Shown here in pieces: positions 7,634 through 17,231 of a stretch of DNA of 64,000 nt (position 1 is its first letter; each line of letters starts with the position of its first letter). The notes under the pieces are model-generated. The model was not told where the DNA came from. It saw only the letters and a list, made by a program, of their open reading frames with translations, and made no database searches. The position numbers and the translations under genes were made by a program. Origin of the DNA: Sphaerotilus uruguayifluvii (lineage in GTDB: Bacteria; Pseudomonadota; Gammaproteobacteria; Burkholderiales; Burkholderiaceae_C); assembly GCF_013294065.1 (NCBI RefSeq), contig NZ_JABSNM010000017.1, positions 39,475 through 103,474 on the forward strand, read 5' to 3'.

Positions 7634-9402
7634 CCCGCTCTCCCCGACTGCCGGCCCTGCGTGCCCGTCCGTCCCGCCGCACCACCTTCGCGCTGTCGGC
7701 GCTGATGCTGGCGCTGACCGGCTGTGCCACCGTCGACGAGGGCAGCGAGGTCAAGCCGCCGCCCCAGGTCACCACCGTCGGCTCGCGCGACCTGCAGGCG
7801 CCGCCGATCGTCGCCGAAGGCCCGCTGGCGCCGGTGCCCGGCCTGCAGCCGGTGCGCCCGGCCGCGCCGGCCGTCGCCGCGGCGGTCGTCGAGGATCCGC
7901 GCGAAGCGGCCGGCGCGCCGGTCGATCCGCTCGCGCCCGACAGCCTGGTCATGGACGCGGCCAGCGCCCGCAAGGACCTGTGGGGGCGCGTGCGCACCGG
8001 CTTCACGATGCCCGACATCGACCATGACCTGGTGCGGGTGCACGAGCGCTGGTATGCCAGCCGCCCGGACTACGTCCAGCGCATGACCGAACGCGGCTCG
8101 CGCTACCTCTATCACATCGTCGAGGAAGTCCAGCGCCGCGGCATGCCGATCGACCTGGCGCTGCTGCCCTTCATCGAGAGCGCCTTCAACCCGCAGGCGA
8201 TGTCGACCGCGCGCGCCTCGGGCATGTGGCAGTTCATGCCGCTGACCGGCAAGGACTACGACCTGAAGCAGAACATGTTCCGCGACGACCGTCGCGACGT
8301 GCTCGCCTCGACGCGCGCCGCGCTCGACTACCTCGGCCGGCTCGGCAAGATGTTCGGCGGCGACTGGCATCTGGCGCTGGCCGCCTACAACTGGGGCGAG
8401 GGCAACGTCAAGCGCGCCATCGCCCGCAACGAGCGCCTGGGCCTGCCGACCGACTACCTGAGCCTGTCGATGCCGGACGAGACGCGCAACTACGTGCCCA
8501 AGTTCCAGGCGGTCAAGAACATCGTGCTGGCGCCGCAGAACTACGGCCTGAAGCTGCCCGAGCTGCAGAACCACCCCTACTTCCTGAGCGTGCCGATCCG
8601 CCGCGACATGGACGTCTCGGTGGCCGCGCGCCTGGCGGGCATGAGCGTCGACGAGTTCAAGACGCTGAACCCGCAGATGAACAAGCCGGTCATCCTGGCC
8701 GCCGGCACGCCGCAGATCCTGCTGCCCTACGACAACGCCGGCACCTTCGTGAAGCGCCTGTCGGCCTACCAGGGCCCGCTGGCGAGCTGGACCGCCTGGG
8801 TGGTGCCGAAGACGATGAAGACGGCCGAGGCCGCGCAGCAGACCGGCATGAGCGAGTCGGATCTGCGCGAGATCAACCGCATCCCGCCGAAGATGCTGGT
8901 CAAGGCCGGCTCGACGCTGCTGGTGCAGCGCGCCGAGACGCGTGTCATCGACGTGCCCGAGCATGTCGCCGACAACGCGCACATGGCGCTGGCGCCGGAC
9001 GTGCCGCCGCTGCGCAAGGTGGCCATCGCGGTGCGCAAGGGCGACACCGTCGCCGCGCTGGCGCGCCGCTACCATGTCGGCGCGAACCAGATCGCGGCCT
9101 GGAATCGCATCGACGACGGCACGCGCTTCCGCAAGGCGCAGTCGCTGGTCATCTGGGTGCCGGTCGGCAGCAAGGTGGCGCCTGCGGCCGAGCCGGCCGA
9201 GTCGCGCAGCCTGGCCCGCGCGGACCGTCGCGAGCGCGACGACGACCGCCGTGCCGCCAAGGCCGCGGGCACCCGCCTGGCGGCCAAGGGCGGCAAGGAC
9301 CGCGACCGCGCACCGGTGCGCGTCGCCGAGGTGCGCGAGCCGCGCGGCGGTGCCGCCAAGGGCACGAAGGTGCACGCCGCGACCCGCGTCGCGCGCAAGT
9401 GA
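7630..9402 (+). CDS. mltD: Membrane-bound lytic murein transglycosylase D
   Basis: Peptidoglycan-cleaving lipoprotein of 590 residues. A signal peptide ends in the lipobox LTGC. The SLT domain (about residues 155-280) has the catalytic Glu in LLPFIESAFNP and the conserved ASGMWQFMP and AAYNWGEGNV. A LysM-like segment follows (about 330-375) and a clear LysM lies at about 460-510 (VRKGDTVAALARRYHV then AWNRI). The last 70 residues are basic and low complexity. It is coupled to gloB by an ATGA overlap, a frequent arrangement in betaproteobacteria. Confidence 0.95.
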   Translation: MTRSPRLPALRARPSRRTTFALSALMLALTGCATVDEGSEVKPPPQVTTVGSRDLQAPPIVAEGPLAPVPGLQPVRPAAPAVAAAVVEDPREAAGAPVDPLAPDSLVMDAASARKDLWGRVRTGFTMPDIDHDLVRVHERWYASRPDYVQRMTERGSRYLYHIVEEVQRRGMPIDLALLPFIESAFNPQAMSTARASGMWQFMPLTGKDYDLKQNMFRDDRRDVLASTRAALDYLGRLGKMFGGDWHLALAAYNWGEGNVKRAIARNERLGLPTDYLSLSMPDETRNYVPKFQAVKNIVLAPQNYGLKLPELQNHPYFLSVPIRRDMDVSVAARLAGMSVDEFKTLNPQMNKPVILAAGTPQILLPYDNAGTFVKRLSAYQGPLASWTAWVVPKTMKTAEAAQQTGMSESDLREINRIPPKMLVKAGSTLLVQRAETRVIDVPEHVADNAHMALAPDVPPLRKVAIAVRKGDTVAALARRYHVGANQIAAWNRIDDGTRFRKAQSLVIWVPVGSKVAPAAEPAESRSLARADRRERDDDRRAAKAAGTRLAAKGGKDRDRAPVRVAEVREPRGGAAKGTKVHAATRVARK

Positions 9403-9455
9403 GCGCCGCGACGCCGGCGAAGGCCGCGGGCTGAGGCTCGCGGTGGCGCCCGGTC

Positions 9456-9477
9456 CGGCGCTGCGGGGTCAGCGCCG
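9456..9477. terminator. Hairpin between convergent mltD and recR
   Basis: An 8-base perfect inverted repeat (CGGCGCTG / CAGCGCCG) with a 6-base loop sits at the junction of the convergent mltD and recR genes and overlaps the recR stop codon. There is no U-tract, so a terminator role is plausible but unproven. Confidence 0.4.
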
Positions 9478-10068
9478 CTCGGAGAAGGCGTGCGCGATGG
9501 TGCCGAGATCGACGTACTCGAGCTCGCTGCCGATCGGCACGCCGCGCGCCAGGCGCGTCACGCGCACGTCCAGCGCACGCAGCGCCTCGGCCACCGCATG
9601 GGCGGTGATCTCGCCCTCGGCGGTGAAGTTGGTCGCGACGATCACCTCGCGCACCTCGTCCTCCCGGACCCGCGCCATCAGCTCCGGCAGGCCGATGTCC
9701 TGCACGCCCACGCCGTCGAGCGGACTGAGCCGCCCCATCAGCACGAAATAGAGCCCGCGGTAGGTGCCGGTGCGCTCGACCGCGGCCTGGTCGGCCGGGG
9801 TCTCGACCACGCACAGCAGCCGGGTGTCGCGCGCCGGATCGAGGCAGGTCACGCAGACCGGCTGCTCGGTGAAGGTGTGGCAGCGCTCGCAGTGGCGGAT
9901 GCCGTGCACCGCATGGTCGAGCGCGTGCGACAGCCGCAGTGCGCCGTCGCGGTCATGCTGCAGCAGGTGGTAGGCCATGCGCTGCGCCGACTTGACGCCG
10001 ACGCCGGGCAGCCGGCGCAGCGCCTCGACCAGCGCGGCCAGCGCATCGGGCGCGTCGGCGGGCTTCAT
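9469..10068 (-). CDS. recR: Recombination mediator RecR
   Basis: Works with RecF and RecO to load RecA on gapped DNA. The 199-residue length is standard. The N-terminal helix-hairpin-helix has [16 protein letters not shown]. The zinc finger is CERC followed by CVTC (residues about 59-76). The TOPRIM domain begins at [10 protein letters not shown] and includes LSPLDGVG and the C-terminal [16 protein letters not shown]. It follows ybaB and dnaX on the same strand in the classic dnaX-ybaB-recR operon. Confidence 0.98.
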   Translation of the reverse strand: MKPADAPDALAALVEALRRLPGVGVKSAQRMAYHLLQHDRDGALRLSHALDHAVHGIRHCERCHTFTEQPVCVTCLDPARDTRLLCVVETPADQAAVERTGTYRGLYFVLMGRLSPLDGVGVQDIGLPELMARVREDEVREVIVATNFTAEGEITAHAVAEALRALDVRVTRLARGVPIGSELEYVDLGTIAHAFSERR

Positions 10069-10087
10069 CGCGTGGCGCGGCCGTCGC

Positions 10088-10414
10088 TCAGAACGGGAAC
10101 TTCATGCCCGGCGGCAGCGGCATGCCGGCGGTCAGCTTGCCCATCTTCTCCTGGCTGAGTTCCTCGGCGCGGCGCACCGCGTCGTTGAAGGCCGCGGCCA
10201 CCAGGTCCTCGAGCATGTCCTTGTCGTCGGCCAGCAGGCTCGGGTCGATGGTGATGCGCTTGACGTCGTGCTTGCAGGTCATGACGACCTTGACCAGGCC
10301 GGCGCCGGACTGGCCCTCGACCTCGATCAGCGCGAGCTCCTCCTGGGCCTTCTTCAGGTTGTCCTGCATGGCCTGGGCCTGCTTCATCAGGCCGGCGATT
10401 TGTCCTTTGAACAT
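10088..10414 (-). CDS. ybaB: YbaB/EbfC nucleoid-associated protein
   Basis: Small DNA-binding protein of 108 residues that dimerises and coats the nucleoid. The N-terminal helix [17 protein letters not shown] and the core [22 protein letters not shown] are typical, as is the Pro/Gly/Met-rich C-terminus ending in GMKFPF. It lies between dnaX (84 bases upstream) and recR (19 bases downstream). Confidence 0.96.
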   Translation of the reverse strand: MFKGQIAGLMKQAQAMQDNLKKAQEELALIEVEGQSGAGLVKVVMTCKHDVKRITIDPSLLADDKDMLEDLVAAAFNDAVRRAEELSQEKMGKLTAGMPLPPGMKFPF

Positions 10415-10498
10415 GGATGGTCCTTTCTGGGAGGGAGCGGGAAAAAAGATCGGATCCGCAAGGATCGGAGAGTCGTTCGGTCGACGCTGTCGGCGTGG

Positions 10499-12451
10499 TC
10501 AGTTCGGCCGGATCGAGCCGGGCACGATGCGCGCGCCGGGATAGCGCGCGAGCAGCTCCTGCACCATCGGGTCGCCGGTGATGGCGGACTCGGCCTCGTG
10601 CTGGGCACGCTCGCGGCGCTGGATCTCGCGCCGCGACGGGCTGTCGGTGACTGCGCCGGCCACGACCTCGAGCGTGACCGGCTGGCCGACCAGCTCGGTG
10701 ATCGCCGCCTGCAGCCGGTCGCGGTGGCCGCTCTGGCGCAGCGACTCGCGCTCGACCCGCAGCACGCAGCGCAGGCTGCCCACACCCGGCTCGATGGCGA
10801 TGCACTGCGCCTGCCAGGCCAGCTCGCGCACCAGGCCGTTGACCAGGGCGCGCTCGCCCAGGCGCTGGAACAGGTCGCACCAGCGGGTGACCAGCGGATC
10901 GTCGAGCACCTCGTCCATCTGCACCGGGCGCGGGCGCAGCGGCTCGGGCGTGGTCGCAGGGGCAGCCATCGGCGCCGGCGGTGCCGGATCGTCCTGCGGC
11001 AGCGCCGCGGCCGGTGCGTTCTCGTCGGCGGGCGGGATGTCGTCCCAGCCGGGCGGCTCGTCCTCCCACGGCGGCACCGAGGCGCGGGCCGCCGGGGCCC
11101 GGACGGGCGCCGGCGTGGCCTGCGGCTCGACCGGCATGCGGGCTCGCGCCTCCAGCGGCCGGCGCAGCTCGCGCGAGATCCGCGGCGCGTCCGGCGCCAC
11201 GGGTTCAGGCGCAGAGGCCGGTGCGGGCGACGGTGCCGGCCTAGGGGCCGGTGCAGGCGCTGCAACGGGCACGGGGCGAGCCACGGGCGCGACAGGTGCG
11301 ACAGGCGCCGGAGCCACCTCGGCCGGCAGCCCAACCCGGCGCGGCGCGGCGCCCTGCGGCCGGAAGGCCAGCAGGCGCAGCAGCACCATCATCAGGCCGC
11401 CGTATTCGTCGGGCGCCAGGGAGAGCTCGGCGCGGCCGTGCAGCGCGATGCTGTAGAGCAGCTGCGTCTCGTCCCGGTCGAGCAGCGGCGCCAGCGCATG
11501 CACGGTGGCGGTCTCGGGATCGGCCGGATCGAGCGCGGCCGGCACCGCCTGCGCCAGCGCCATCTGCTGCGCCAGCGCGGCCAGATCTTCCAGCAGGCCG
11601 GCGGCCGACAGGCCCAGACCACGCAGCTCGTCGACCGCACGCACCAGCGCCGCGCCGTCAGCGGCGCCCAGCGCCTGCACGATGCGCACGACATGGCTGC
11701 GATCGACCGAGCCCAGCATCTGCCGCACCGCCGCTTCCTGCAGCGCACCGCCGCCGAAGGCGATGGCCTGGTCGGTGAGCGACAGCGCGTCGCGCATCGA
11801 GCCCCGCGCGGCGCGCGAGAGCTGGCGCAGGGCGCCCGCGTCGGCCTCGATGCCCTCGGCCTGCAGCACGGTGCCGAGGTGGCGCTGCACCGTCTCGGGC
11901 GCCATCGGACGCAGGTTGAACTGCAGGCAGCGGCTCAGCACCGTGACCGGCACCTTCTGCGGGTCGGTGGTGGCCAGCACGAACTTCAGGTACTCGGGCG
12001 GCTCCTCGAGCGTCTTCAGCATCGCGTTGAAGGCGGTCGTCGAGAGCATGTGCACCTCGTCGATCATGTAGACCTTGAAGCGCCCGGCCACCGGCTTGTA
12101 GACCGCCTGGTCGAGCAGCTGGCTGATCTCGTCGACGCCACGGTTGGAGGCGGCGTCCAGCTCGACATAGTCGACATGGCGGCCCGCGTCGATGTCGCGG
12201 CAGGCGTCGCAGACGCCGCAGGGCTCGGCGGTGATGCCGCCCTGCCCGTCCGGGCCGGTGCAGTTCAGGCTCTTGGCGAGGATGCGCGAGACGGTCGTCT
12301 TGCCGACGCCGCGGGTGCCGGTGAACAGGTAGGCATGGTGCAGGCGCTGGCGCGTCAGCGCGTTGCCCAGGGCCTGCACGACATGCTCCTGCCCCACCAT
12401 CTCGGTGAAGCGGCGCGGCCGGTACTTGCGGGCAAGGACGATATAGGACAT
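10499..12451 (-). CDS. dnaX: DNA polymerase III tau subunit
   Basis: Clamp-loader ATPase of 650 residues. The AAA+ domain shows Walker A GTRGVGKTT, the zinc module CGVCDACRDIDAG, Walker B YMIDEVHML and the sensor region LATTDPQKVP. RGSMRDALSL marks domain II. A Pro/Ala linker (about residues 385-500) joins the C-terminal tau domain, whose segment ending near GSIRPN completes the protein. No A-rich slippery heptamer for a gamma frameshift is visible. It is the first gene of the dnaX-ybaB-recR operon and is divergent from the PurM-like gene with only 44 bases between starts. Confidence 0.97.
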   Translation of the reverse strand: MSYIVLARKYRPRRFTEMVGQEHVVQALGNALTRQRLHHAYLFTGTRGVGKTTVSRILAKSLNCTGPDGQGGITAEPCGVCDACRDIDAGRHVDYVELDAASNRGVDEISQLLDQAVYKPVAGRFKVYMIDEVHMLSTTAFNAMLKTLEEPPEYLKFVLATTDPQKVPVTVLSRCLQFNLRPMAPETVQRHLGTVLQAEGIEADAGALRQLSRAARGSMRDALSLTDQAIAFGGGALQEAAVRQMLGSVDRSHVVRIVQALGAADGAALVRAVDELRGLGLSAAGLLEDLAALAQQMALAQAVPAALDPADPETATVHALAPLLDRDETQLLYSIALHGRAELSLAPDEYGGLMMVLLRLLAFRPQGAAPRRVGLPAEVAPAPVAPVAPVARPVPVAAPAPAPRPAPSPAPASAPEPVAPDAPRISRELRRPLEARARMPVEPQATPAPVRAPAARASVPPWEDEPPGWDDIPPADENAPAAALPQDDPAPPAPMAAPATTPEPLRPRPVQMDEVLDDPLVTRWCDLFQRLGERALVNGLVRELAWQAQCIAIEPGVGSLRCVLRVERESLRQSGHRDRLQAAITELVGQPVTLEVVAGAVTDSPSRREIQRRERAQHEAESAITGDPMVQELLARYPGARIVPGSIRPN

Positions 12452-12495
12452 GGGGGCGGATTGTAGGCGGCCCGGCTGACCGATAATCCCGCCCC

Positions 12496-13629
12496 ATGAA
12501 TCAAAACGCCGCTCCCTCCCACGACCCGAACGGCACGCTCAGCTACGAGCAGGCCGGCGTCAACTACGACCTGATCGACCCGCTGAAGGTCACCGCGCAG
12601 CGCGCCGCTGCCGCCACCGCCGGCCACCTGGCCGCGCACGGCTTCACCGAAGTCGCGGCCTCCCGCGGCGAGTCGGCCTATGTCGTCGACGTCGGCCCCT
12701 TCTACCTGGCCTCGATCGTCGAGTGCCTGGGCACCAAGACCCTGGTCGCCGACGAGATGGCGAAGCTCACCGGCCGCAGCTTCTACGACGGCATCGCGCA
12801 GGACACCATCGCGATGGCGATCAACGACCTGATCACCGTCGGCGCCACGCCGCTGGTGGTGCAGGCCTACTGGGCCGCCGGCGGCTCGGACTGGTTCGGC
12901 GACAACCAGCGCGCCCAGGCGCTGGTGGCCGGCTGGAAGCGCGCCTGCGAGGTCTGCAGCGTCGCCTGGGGCGGCGGCGAGACCCCGGCGCTGGCCGGCA
13001 TCGTCGAGGAGGGGCGCATCGACCTGGCCGCGTCCTGCACCGGCCTGATCAACCCGAAGGAGCGCCTGTCGGTCGGCGACCAGCTCGGCGCCGGCGACGC
13101 GATCATCCTGCTGGAATCCAGCGGCATCCACGCCAACGGCCTGTCGCTGGCACGCAAGCTGGTCGAGCGCCTGCCGCAGGGCTACCTGACCGAGATCGCG
13201 CCGGGCCTGACCTACGGCGAGGCGCTGCTGGCGCCGACCGTGCTGTACTCGCCGGTCACCGAAGCGCTGTGGAAGGCCGGCGTGGCACCGCGCTACTGCG
13301 CCAACATCACCGGCCACGGCTGGCGCAAGCTGCTGCGCCACCCCAGCGAGCTGACCTACCGCATCCACACCGTGCCGCCGGTCACGCCGGTGCTGAAGTT
13401 CATCCAGGAGCAGGCGAAGCAGGACGACCGCGAAGCCTACTCGACGCTGAACATGGGCGCCGGCTTCGCGATCTTCGTGAAGCCCGAGGACGCCGAGCGC
13501 ACCGTCGAGATCGCGCGGGCCCAGGGCATCGCCGCCTGGCACGCCGGCACGGTCGAGGCCGGCCCGAAGCGCCTGCTGATCGAGCCGCTGGGCATCGAGT
13601 TCGGCAACGACGACCTGCAGCTGCGCTGA
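12496..13629 (+). CDS. AIR synthase-related protein (divergent PurM family)
   Basis: A 377-residue protein of the PurM/AIR-synthase superfamily, which makes aminoimidazole ribonucleotide from FGAM with ATP in purine synthesis. [12 protein letters not shown] matches the PurM N-terminus. The metal/ATP loop reads [12 protein letters not shown] rather than the common GVGTK form. [43 protein letters not shown] and the C-terminal FIQEQ and [10 protein letters not shown] motifs are conserved. It resembles the longer PurM variant seen in Bacteroidetes more than the usual 345-residue enzyme. Whether it replaces or duplicates canonical PurM cannot be told from this window. Confidence 0.8.
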   Translation: MNQNAAPSHDPNGTLSYEQAGVNYDLIDPLKVTAQRAAAATAGHLAAHGFTEVAASRGESAYVVDVGPFYLASIVECLGTKTLVADEMAKLTGRSFYDGIAQDTIAMAINDLITVGATPLVVQAYWAAGGSDWFGDNQRAQALVAGWKRACEVCSVAWGGGETPALAGIVEEGRIDLAASCTGLINPKERLSVGDQLGAGDAIILLESSGIHANGLSLARKLVERLPQGYLTEIAPGLTYGEALLAPTVLYSPVTEALWKAGVAPRYCANITGHGWRKLLRHPSELTYRIHTVPPVTPVLKFIQEQAKQDDREAYSTLNMGAGFAIFVKPEDAERTVEIARAQGIAAWHAGTVEAGPKRLLIEPLGIEFGNDDLQLR

Positions 13630-13648
13630 ACCGGCGGGCACGCGATCG

Positions 13649-14452
13649 ATGATCGACTGGCTGCCCGACGACGACGACGGCAGCCTGCCGTTCCCGCCGC
13701 TCGAGCGCGCGCTCGGCCCCGACAGCGAGGCGCCGGGCCTGCTGTGCGCGGGCGGGCGCCTGACGATCGCGCGACTGCGCCAGGCCTACCGGCGCGGCAT
13801 CTTCCCCTGGTACAGCCGCGGCGAGCCCATTCTCTGGTGGTGCACCGCGCCGCGCATGGTGCTGAAGACGGCCGACTTCCGGCTGCACCGCTCGCTGCGC
13901 AAGACGATCCGGCGCTTCGGCGCCACGCCGGGCTGCGAGATCCGCATCGACTCGGCCTTCGACCGGGTCATCGCGCACTGCGCCGGCGTGCTGCGCGAGG
14001 GGCAGGCCGGCACCTGGATCGTGCCGGAGCTGATGCGCGCCTACCGCCAGTGGCATGCCGCCGGCGAGGTGCACTCCTTCGAGACCTGGATCGACGGCGA
14101 ACTGGTGGGCGGCCTCTACGGCGTCTGCCAGGGGCGCATGTTCTATGGCGAATCGATGTTCGCGCTGCGCACCGACGCCTCGAAGATCGCGCTGGCCGCG
14201 CTGGTGGCCTTCTGCCGGCGCGAGGGCATCGACTGGATCGACTGCCAGCAGCAGACGCGCCATCTGGCCTCGATGGGTGCGGCGCCCGTCGCGCGAGAGG
14301 CCTTCTCGGCCCATCTGGATCGGGTGACGGGACTGCCATCGCCGCGCCGCTGGACCTATGATGCGGACCTGTGGCGACAGCTGTCGCTGCACGGCGACCA
14401 AGACGCCGAGACCGATCCCCCGACGACCCGCCCGCCCGAGCCGCCAGCGTGA
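13649..14452 (+). CDS. aat: Leucyl/phenylalanyl-tRNA--protein transferase
   Basis: Adds Leu or Phe from aminoacyl-tRNA to N-terminal Arg or Lys of proteins, marking them for ClpS/ClpAP degradation. It has 267 residues, slightly long because of its C-terminal tail. Family motifs are [18 protein letters not shown], the long helix with [10 protein letters not shown], and [19 protein letters not shown]. It overlaps the next gene, bpt, by a GTGA, so both N-degron transferases are made together. Confidence 0.97.
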   Translation: MIDWLPDDDDGSLPFPPLERALGPDSEAPGLLCAGGRLTIARLRQAYRRGIFPWYSRGEPILWWCTAPRMVLKTADFRLHRSLRKTIRRFGATPGCEIRIDSAFDRVIAHCAGVLREGQAGTWIVPELMRAYRQWHAAGEVHSFETWIDGELVGGLYGVCQGRMFYGESMFALRTDASKIALAALVAFCRREGIDWIDCQQQTRHLASMGAAPVAREAFSAHLDRVTGLPSPRRWTYDADLWRQLSLHGDQDAETDPPTTRPPEPPA

Positions 14453-15192
14453 CGCATCCCCAGGATCTTCCCCTCGCCGAACTGCAGTTCTACGCCACCG
14501 CGCCGTACGCCTGCAGCTACCTGAGCGACCGCATGGCGCGCTCGCAGGTCGCGACGCCGTCGCACCTGATCAACGCCGACACCTACTCCGGCCTGGTGGC
14601 CGCGGGCTTCCGCCGCAGCGGCCTGTTCACCTACCGGCCGCACTGCGACGGCTGCCGCGCCTGCCTGCCGCTGCGCATCCCGGTGAACGATTTCCGCGCC
14701 AGCCGCAGCCAGCGCCGCGCCTGGCGCGACCATGCCGACCTGCAGGTGGCGGTCACCCGGCTGCGCTTCGTGCCGGAGCACTACGCGCTCTACCTGAAGT
14801 ACCAGACCGCCCGCCACAGCGGCGGCGGCATGGACCAGGACTCGGTCGACCAGTACACCCAGTTCCTGCTGCAGAGCCGGGTCAACTCGCGGCTGGTGGA
14901 GTTCCGCGCGCCGGCCGGGCCCGACGGCCGGCCGGGCGCGCTGAAGATGATCTCGATCCTGGACGTGCTCGACGACGGCCTGTCGGCGGTCTACACCTTC
15001 TACGAGCCGGACGACCGCGACGCCAGCTACGGCACCTTCAACGTCATGTGGCAGATCGAGCAGGCGCGCGGCCTGAAGCTGCCCCATGTCTACCTCGGCT
15101 ACTGGATCGAGAGCAGCGCCAAGATGGCCTACAAGGAGCGCTTCCGGCCGCACGAGGTGCTCAGCGCCGGACGCTGGGTCCGGCGCGACTGA
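14449..15192 (+). CDS. bpt: Aspartate/glutamate leucyltransferase (bacterial Ate1 family)
   Basis: Transfers Leu to N-terminal Asp or Glu, the second bacterial N-degron enzyme. The GTG start that overlaps the aat stop gives 247 residues beginning [17 protein letters not shown], which fits the family; an upstream ATG lies inside aat. Characteristic features are the Cys cluster [28 protein letters not shown] and [17 protein letters not shown] acetyltransferase-fold core, seen here as [15 protein letters not shown]. The cysteines bind the redox-sensitive metal site in this family. Confidence 0.96.
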   Translation: MTHPQDLPLAELQFYATAPYACSYLSDRMARSQVATPSHLINADTYSGLVAAGFRRSGLFTYRPHCDGCRACLPLRIPVNDFRASRSQRRAWRDHADLQVAVTRLRFVPEHYALYLKYQTARHSGGGMDQDSVDQYTQFLLQSRVNSRLVEFRAPAGPDGRPGALKMISILDVLDDGLSAVYTFYEPDDRDASYGTFNVMWQIEQARGLKLPHVYLGYWIESSAKMAYKERFRPHEVLSAGRWVRRD

Positions 15193-15205
15193 CGACGCAC
15201 GCCGC

Positions 15206-15844
15206 TCAGATCAGCGGCACGCCGGTCTTCGACTGGATTTCCTCGCGGGTCACGCCCGGGGCCAGCTCGACCAGCTTCAGGCCTTCGGGCGTCACGTCCA
15301 TCACGCCCAGGTCGGTGATGATGCGGTCGACCACGCCCTGGCCGGTCAGCGGCAGCGTGCAGGCGGGCAGGATCTTCATGTCGGTCGTGCCGTCCTTCTT
15401 GCGCGCGACGTGCTCCATCAGCACGATCACGCGCTTGACGCCGGCGACCAGGTCCATCGCGCCGCCCATGCCCTTGACCATCTTGCCCGGGATCATCCAG
15501 TTGGCCAGGTCGCCCTGGGCGGTGACCTGCATCGCGCCCAGGATGCTGAGATTGATCTTGCCGCCGCGGATCATCGCGAAGCTCTCGTGGCTGCCGAAGA
15601 TCGACGAGCCCTTGATCGTCGTGACCGTCTGCTTGCCGGCGTTGATCAGGTCGGGGTCGACCTCGTCGTCGTACGGGAACGGGCCGATGCCCAGCATGCC
15701 GTTCTCGCTCTGCAGCCACACCTCGATGTGGTCGGGCACATGGTTGGCCACCAGCGTCGGGATGCCGATGCCGAGGTTGACGTAGAAGCCGTCCTGCAGT
15801 TCCTGCGCCGCGCGGGCGGCCATCTGGTCTTGGGTCCAGGCCAT
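15206..15844 (-). CDS. scoB: Succinyl-CoA:3-ketoacid CoA-transferase subunit B
   Basis: The 212-residue beta subunit of the enzyme that moves CoA from succinyl-CoA to acetoacetate. The catalytic glutamate is in [22 protein letters not shown] and [16 protein letters not shown] are conserved. It lies 28 bases downstream of scoA. The pair allows growth on ketone bodies and turnover of polyhydroxybutyrate-derived acetoacetate; this role is inferred from the family. Confidence 0.95.
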   Translation of the reverse strand: MAWTQDQMAARAAQELQDGFYVNLGIGIPTLVANHVPDHIEVWLQSENGMLGIGPFPYDDEVDPDLINAGKQTVTTIKGSSIFGSHESFAMIRGGKINLSILGAMQVTAQGDLANWMIPGKMVKGMGGAMDLVAGVKRVIVLMEHVARKKDGTTDMKILPACTLPLTGQGVVDRIITDLGVMDVTPEGLKLVELAPGVTREEIQSKTGVPLI

Positions 15845-15872
15845 GATGAATGCTCTCCTAGGGGGCTTCGAA

Positions 15873-16574
15873 TTACTTGCGGTCGCGGATGGTGCGCTTC
15901 TCGATGCGCTTCTCGGGCGTCGGGTTGTGCACGATGCGGTGCACGTAGATGCCCGGCAGATGCACGTCGTCGGGCTCGATCGAGCCGGTCGGCACGATGC
16001 GCTCGACCTCGACGACGCAGATCCTGCCAGCCATCGCCGCGGCCGGATTGAAATTGCGGGCGGTCTTGTTGAAGCGCAAGTTGCCGGAAAGATCGGCGAC
16101 ATCGGCCTTGACCAGCGCGACCTCGGGCGTCAGCGCGTGCTCCATCACGTAGGTCTCGCCGTCGAACTGGCGCAGCTCCTTGCCCTCGGCGACGATGGTG
16201 CCCACGCCGGTCTTCGTGAAGAAGGCCGGGATGCCGGCGCCGCCGGCACGCAGCTTCTCGGCCAGCGTGCCCTGGGGCGTGAACTCCAGCTCCAGCTCGC
16301 CGGCCAGGAACTGGCGCTCGAACTCCTTGTTCTCGCCGACGTAGCTCGAGATCATCTTCCTGATCTGGCGCGTCTCGAGCAGCTTGCCCAGGCCGAAGCC
16401 GTCGACGCCGGCGTTGTTCGAGATGACCGTCAGGTCCTTCACGCCGCTGTCCTTGAGCGCGTCGATCAGCGCCTCGGGAATGCCGCACAGGCCGAAGCCG
16501 CCGACGGCGATCAGCTGGCCATCGCGGACGATGCCTTCCAGCGCCGCTGCGGCGCTCGGGTAAACCTTGTTCAT
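15873..16574 (-). CDS. scoA: Succinyl-CoA:3-ketoacid CoA-transferase subunit A
   Basis: The 233-residue alpha subunit. The glycine-rich CoA-binding motif [14 protein letters not shown] and [11 protein letters not shown] are diagnostic. It starts 78 bases from the divergent PAS-LuxR regulator; the shared intergenic region holds a pair of TACGTA palindromes that may be the regulator's site. Confidence 0.95.
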   Translation of the reverse strand: MNKVYPSAAAALEGIVRDGQLIAVGGFGLCGIPEALIDALKDSGVKDLTVISNNAGVDGFGLGKLLETRQIRKMISSYVGENKEFERQFLAGELELEFTPQGTLAEKLRAGGAGIPAFFTKTGVGTIVAEGKELRQFDGETYVMEHALTPEVALVKADVADLSGNLRFNKTARNFNPAAAMAGRICVVEVERIVPTGSIEPDDVHLPGIYVHRIVHNPTPEKRIEKRTIRDRK

Positions 16575-16625
16575 GCGCTCTGTCTCCGGAAAATTCGGAC
16601 GGGCAGAATGTAATGCGTAATGCCT

Positions 16626-16642
16626 TACGTAGGGGCTACGTA
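16626..16642. promoter_or_regulatory. Paired TACGTA palindromes between scoA and a LuxR regulator
   Basis: Two TACGTA hexamers start 11 bases apart with a GGGGC spacer, forming one symmetric element. It lies 11 bases upstream of the regulator's start and about 52 bases upstream of scoA. The one-helical-turn spacing suits a dimeric regulator, and the adjacent PAS-LuxR protein is the obvious candidate. Binding is inferred. Confidence 0.5.
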
Positions 16643-16652
16643 GAATTGAGTA

Positions 16653-17213
16653 ATGGTTGACCTCGACTACCGCATCGCCTTCGATCTGGCTCCGGTCGGG
16701 CTGGTGCTGTCGCGCCACCGGCTGATGGTCGACTGCAACCGGCTGGTGCTCGACATGTTCGGCGCGACCCGTCAGGACATGGTCGGCCAGAGCTTCGAAG
16801 TGCTCTATCCGAGCAGCGACGAGTTCCAGCGCACCGGCGAGCGCATCGTCGCCCGCCTCGACGCCGCCGGACGCTACGCCGACGACCGGGTGATGAAGCG
16901 CCTGCGGGCCGCGCCGGGCCAGCAGGAGCTGTTCTGGTGCCATGTCAGCGGCCGCGCGCTCGATCCGGACGATCCGCACGCGGCCGGCATCTGGACCTTC
17001 GAGGACCTCTCCGAGAAGCGCAGCATCCAGACCGACCTGACCCCGCGCGAGCGCGAGATCGCCGCGCTGCTGGTCGAGGGCCTGACCAGCAAGCTGATCG
17101 GCCGGCGCCTGGGCATCAGCCCGCGTACCGTCGATGTCTATCGCGCGCGGCTGATGCGCAAGTACGAGGCGGCCACCACGCCGGAGCTGGTCAACCGGCT
17201 GCTGAGCGCCTGA
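16653..17213 (+). CDS. PAS-domain LuxR-family transcriptional regulator
   Basis: A 186-residue single-polypeptide regulator. A PAS sensor (about 8-120; AFDLAPVGLVLSRHRLMVDCNR at the start) precedes a GerE/LuxR helix-turn-helix (about 125-186) with LTPREREIAALLVEGLTSKLIGRRL, SPRTVDVYRARLMRKY and PELVNRLL. It is divergent from scoAB and probably controls them. No receiver domain is present, so the signal would be a ligand or redox state sensed by PAS; the ligand is not known. Confidence 0.9.
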   Translation: MVDLDYRIAFDLAPVGLVLSRHRLMVDCNRLVLDMFGATRQDMVGQSFEVLYPSSDEFQRTGERIVARLDAAGRYADDRVMKRLRAAPGQQELFWCHVSGRALDPDDPHAAGIWTFEDLSEKRSIQTDLTPREREIAALLVEGLTSKLIGRRLGISPRTVDVYRARLMRKYEAATTPELVNRLLSA

Positions 17214-17231
17214 TCCGGCGCCCCGCAGGCC

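Noticed and set aside
10499..12451. Programmed frameshift producing a short gamma form of DnaX
   Set aside because: No A-rich slippery heptamer followed by a clear hairpin was seen in the linker region.
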